From Eutrigla gurnardus (Eukaryota; Chordata; Actinopteri; Perciformes; Triglidae), in assembly GCA_963514095.1 (NCBI GenBank), contig OY741284.1, positions 4,284,501 through 4,348,500 on the forward strand: a DNA stretch of 64,000 nucleotides, given 5' to 3'. The notes below the pieces were generated by a model. The model did no database searches, had not been told where the DNA came from, and saw only the letters and a list, made by a program, of their open reading frames with translations. This document shows, one piece after another, positions 61,373-64,000 of this stretch (position 1 is its first letter; every line of letters begins with the position of its first letter). The translations under genes and the position numbers were made by a program.

Positions 61373-63652
61373 ATGGCTCTCAATGTCGGCGGACTGTTGG
61401 TGATGGTGGCATTCTACCTGCTTGTGCTGGGAATCGGCATCTGGGCATCTGTGAAATCTAAGAAGATGGAGACAAATGCACACGGTGGACAGGCAGAGGT
61501 TTCTTTTCTTGCTAACCGGAGTGTCGGCTTGACAATTGGAGCCTTCACCATGACGGGTGAGTTTTGGTTTAGGGCCGCACAATGAATCATTTACTTAAAT
61601 TTGTCATTGCCATGTCAAGTTTTCTATCAACACACTATTAAAGAAATAGGAATCTATCATGGATTGCAATACAAGGAAATGCCAATAAGTCTATCATGTT
61701 GAACTTTTATTATCGGGATAATCGTGATGATAAAATCCCATATCGTCCCATCCATAGTGCTAATTTATTTTCTTAAAAAAAAAAATTAAGCAAGTAATTT
61801 ATTGTGTGTAATAAACAGAAGTATACTGAAGCCAGCAGAAAGGCAGAGCTGTGTACACTTTGATATCAGTTTATTTATTGCTAGTAATATCCTTGTTATT
61901 CAACAATGTTAGCTGATATATTTCTCATATTGTTCAAGCCTGTTCACGTCCGTATCTTTCTAACGGACATCTCACCATGTGTTGTGCATTCATTTATTGT
62001 TTTAATGGTCTCATGCCCTATCTATTGCGCTATGTAATACGATTCATTTTTAACATTTGTTATATTATGGTAAAGATGTTTCACAGAATTGATCAGATAG
62101 AAACAGATACAAATTTGAGTTTGCGTACATAGGCTACGTGTCATATTACTCCATAATGTGTACTTTTTCTCCTGCAGCTACTTGGGTTGGAGGTGCCTTT
62201 ATCATTGGAGTCGCAGAGTCGGTTTATGACCCCACCAAGGGTCTGATCTGGGCTCTCATTCCTCTGCAAACGTCACTTTCCTTTATCATCGGCAAGTCTC
62301 TCTGAATATCTATCAACATTATTGAGCCTTCGGGTTCTTTTTAGCAGCATTCAAATAATAATAAAAACCTGTTTGTCAGAGGTACACTCTGACTTCTTGG
62401 AGTTCACATTAATCTCTAAAGTAAACTTTTAATGGATTACAAGATGATTCAGATTTTTGGATTCTGATTAGTGCTTTTGTCCGTCTGTCTCTCTGATAAT
62501 ACCGTCCACATTGAACTGTGTTGTATGTTATACAGGGTCCAGTATGAAAAAGGGTTTCCTTTTCTCTCTTTTTCATCCTTTTGAAGGTGGACTGTTCTTC
62601 GCAAAGCCAATGAGGGAGAACAATTACATCAGTATGTTGGAGCCATTTCAGAGGAAGTATGGAAAAGCACTGACTGCGTTTCTTGCCATCATTCCAGTCA
62701 TAAGTGAAGTTGTCTGGATTCCCGCATTACTGATTTCGTTGGGTACACACATGCAGTATCACTCAAATTAACCCTTTCATGGTCTTACCCATCTCCATCC
62801 ATTTTTTCCAATCATGCTTTTCTCCATCCTATGTTATGTCTGTGTGCTCCAGGATCCACCATGAGGACGGTTTTAGATCTGCCCTTCAGTGTCTGCATCT
62901 GGATCTCTGCTGCCGTGGCAATCATCTACACCATTCTTGGAGGTCTCTATTCAGTGGCTTACACTGATGTCATCCAGATGTCACTGGTGCTTCTCAGCTT
63001 GGTGAGTTTTACACAATGAAACTTCATGATGATTGTAGTGACTTGTTCTTAACATAAAACAAAAACGAACCTAAGCTACTGAGGGGCTGCTGTACTAGAA
63101 CTTGTAATTGACGCATCCGTCGTCTTCCGGGTCCAATGAATCCAACACGTCTTTTGCAATCATCAATATTTATTTATAGACTTGCGCTCTTCACAGTACG
63201 TGCCCTTACCGAACTTTGCATACAAGCACAAAAAGCACACATATTTGCCACAATGAATAAACAAAAGGCGACAATGACGACTAACACAAAAAACTGTTTG
63301 CTCTTCCCGTCAGCAGCACACCTGCTGAGTACCTGTTGTTGTATTTAATACTTCCTACCTCACAGTGCAGAGCGCCACCTACTGTGGCCTCCAGGAAATA
63401 AACAAAAAAATAAACAAATACACATAACCAAAAATTGGCTCTAACAATGATGTTTCACATGTGTTCTTCTTTATTTAGATGTTCTTGAGTGTTTCCCTCT
63501 CTTCACAGTGGCTGTGTGTCCCTTTTGTACTGACGAGTGATCTTTATACAAACATCACTGAAGCAGCGTTCAACCACACACATCAGGCCTCCTGGCTCGG
63601 CCAGCTGGAGTCTGATGACATTGGGAGATGGATTGATACTTTTCTAGTGATG
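61373..63652 (+). CDS. slc5a7-like: SLC5A7-like sodium/choline-type transporter, N-terminal exons (copy B, runs off the window)
   Basis: Exons are 61373-61556, 62178-62291, 62587-62742, 62853-63001 and 63509-63652, all joining in phase. Key stretches are MALNVGGLLVMVAFYLLVLG (first helix), GAFTMTATWVGGAFIIGVAE across the exon 1/2 junction, GGLFFAKPMRENNYISMLEP, TILGGLYSVAYTDVIQMSL and RWIDTFLVM. These are the hallmarks of the CHT1 branch of the SLC5 family, which takes up choline with sodium at the plasma membrane. The start chosen aligns with the human start (MAFHVEGL). A longer in-frame ATG at 61289 would add 28 atypical residues. Exon 2 ends at a GC donor (G|GCAAGT). The remaining exons must lie beyond 64000. 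Substrate is inferred from family only. Confidence 0.88.
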
Positions 63653-63673
63653 GTAGGATCAATAACAATTCAG

Positions 63674-63800
63674 TATACATTTACATTTAGGTCATTTAGC
63701 AGATGCTTTTGTCCAAAGTGACTTACAATAAGTACATTTGTCAAAAGAAGGAAACAAAGAAACCACAACATATTAAGAACAACAGTGCTATGATCAAAGT
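63674..63800. repeat. Common teleost interspersed repeat (CATTTAGCAGATGCTTTTGTCC type)
   Basis: ACATTTACATTTAGGTCATTT followed by AGCAGATGCTTTTGTCCAAAG and TGACTTACAATAAG is a word combination found throughout fish genomes. It lies in intron 5 of copy B. A short relative lies at 9684-9720. Confidence 0.8.
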
Positions 63801-64000
63801 GCTATAGGTAAGGGTTGTTTTTTTTTTTTATGTGTGTGAAATATGTGTGAAACGTGTGACCACTCAACCACCATAGTGTTTCATGTGGTTTAAAGTTCTG
63901 TGACAAACAAATATGCAGATGATTGTCTGATAAATATTGGCAAAAACGATTCACTCATTGAGCAACAGATCAGATATTTAGTTATGATTATTTTACAACC

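Noticed and set aside
58740..63652. A single SLC5A7-like gene assembled in the wrong order
   Set aside because: Considered seriously, but the intron 5 block is present twice with sequence differences, which favours two copies. Long reads would settle it.

Overview
This window is vertebrate nuclear DNA, almost certainly from a percomorph-type teleost fish. It has intron-rich host genes with GT-AG exons, the neighbouring pair SLC35E3 and NUP107 (also neighbours in tetrapods), a tandem pair of SLC5A7-like transporter genes, and a typical fish mixture of Tc1, hAT, PIF/Harbinger, Gypsy, BEL/Pao, ERV and L2/Rex-type elements. No bacterial, plasmid, phage or CRISPR structure is present.

Layout. (1) 1-9 kb: a possible 3' end of an unrecognised gene at the left edge, then SLC35E3 on the minus strand, complete in seven coding exons. 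One intron has a U12-type donor, and another carries a 2.85-kb near-perfect palindromic element. (2) 9-20 kb: NUP107 on the plus strand, head-to-head with SLC35E3. It is interrupted by a 200-N assembly gap that hides several exons and by a one-base homopolymer frameshift just after the gap. (3) 20.9-30 kb: a 69-bp minisatellite, a structurally complete PIF/Harbinger transposon with both genes open, a related non-autonomous Harbinger copy nested in an older repeat, a hAT copy with an open BED-finger reading frame, a 90-bp minisatellite and BEL/Pao remnants. (4) 31.5-37 kb: a full-length but frameshifted Gypsy-type LTR retrotransposon with matching 5-bp target duplications. It contains an L2-type LINE, which itself contains a solo LTR. 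(5) 37-45.3 kb: nested Harbinger-like elements, an interrupted Tc1 transposase, a hAT copy inside a TA microsatellite, and two spliceable exons coding a PHD finger. (6) 45.8-48.0 kb: a 151-bp tandem array with a three-unit higher-order pattern. (7) 50.6-58.4 kb: a Tc1-like relic, then a decayed endogenous retrovirus whose two LTRs lack a matching target duplication and enclose an unrecognised cellular-looking coding relic, then LINE fragments. (8) 58.7-64 kb: the C-terminal exons of one SLC5A7-like gene, a LINE fragment, then the N-terminal exons of a second SLC5A7-like gene that runs off the right edge.

SLC35E3 (a putative nucleotide-sugar-type transporter), NUP107 (nuclear pore scaffold) and the SLC5A7-like transporters are independent cellular genes. 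More than half of the window is mobile-element DNA, much of it nested, so insertion order can be read directly. Exon coordinates come from reading splice sites, reading phase and remembered homologues by eye. No search or alignment could be run.
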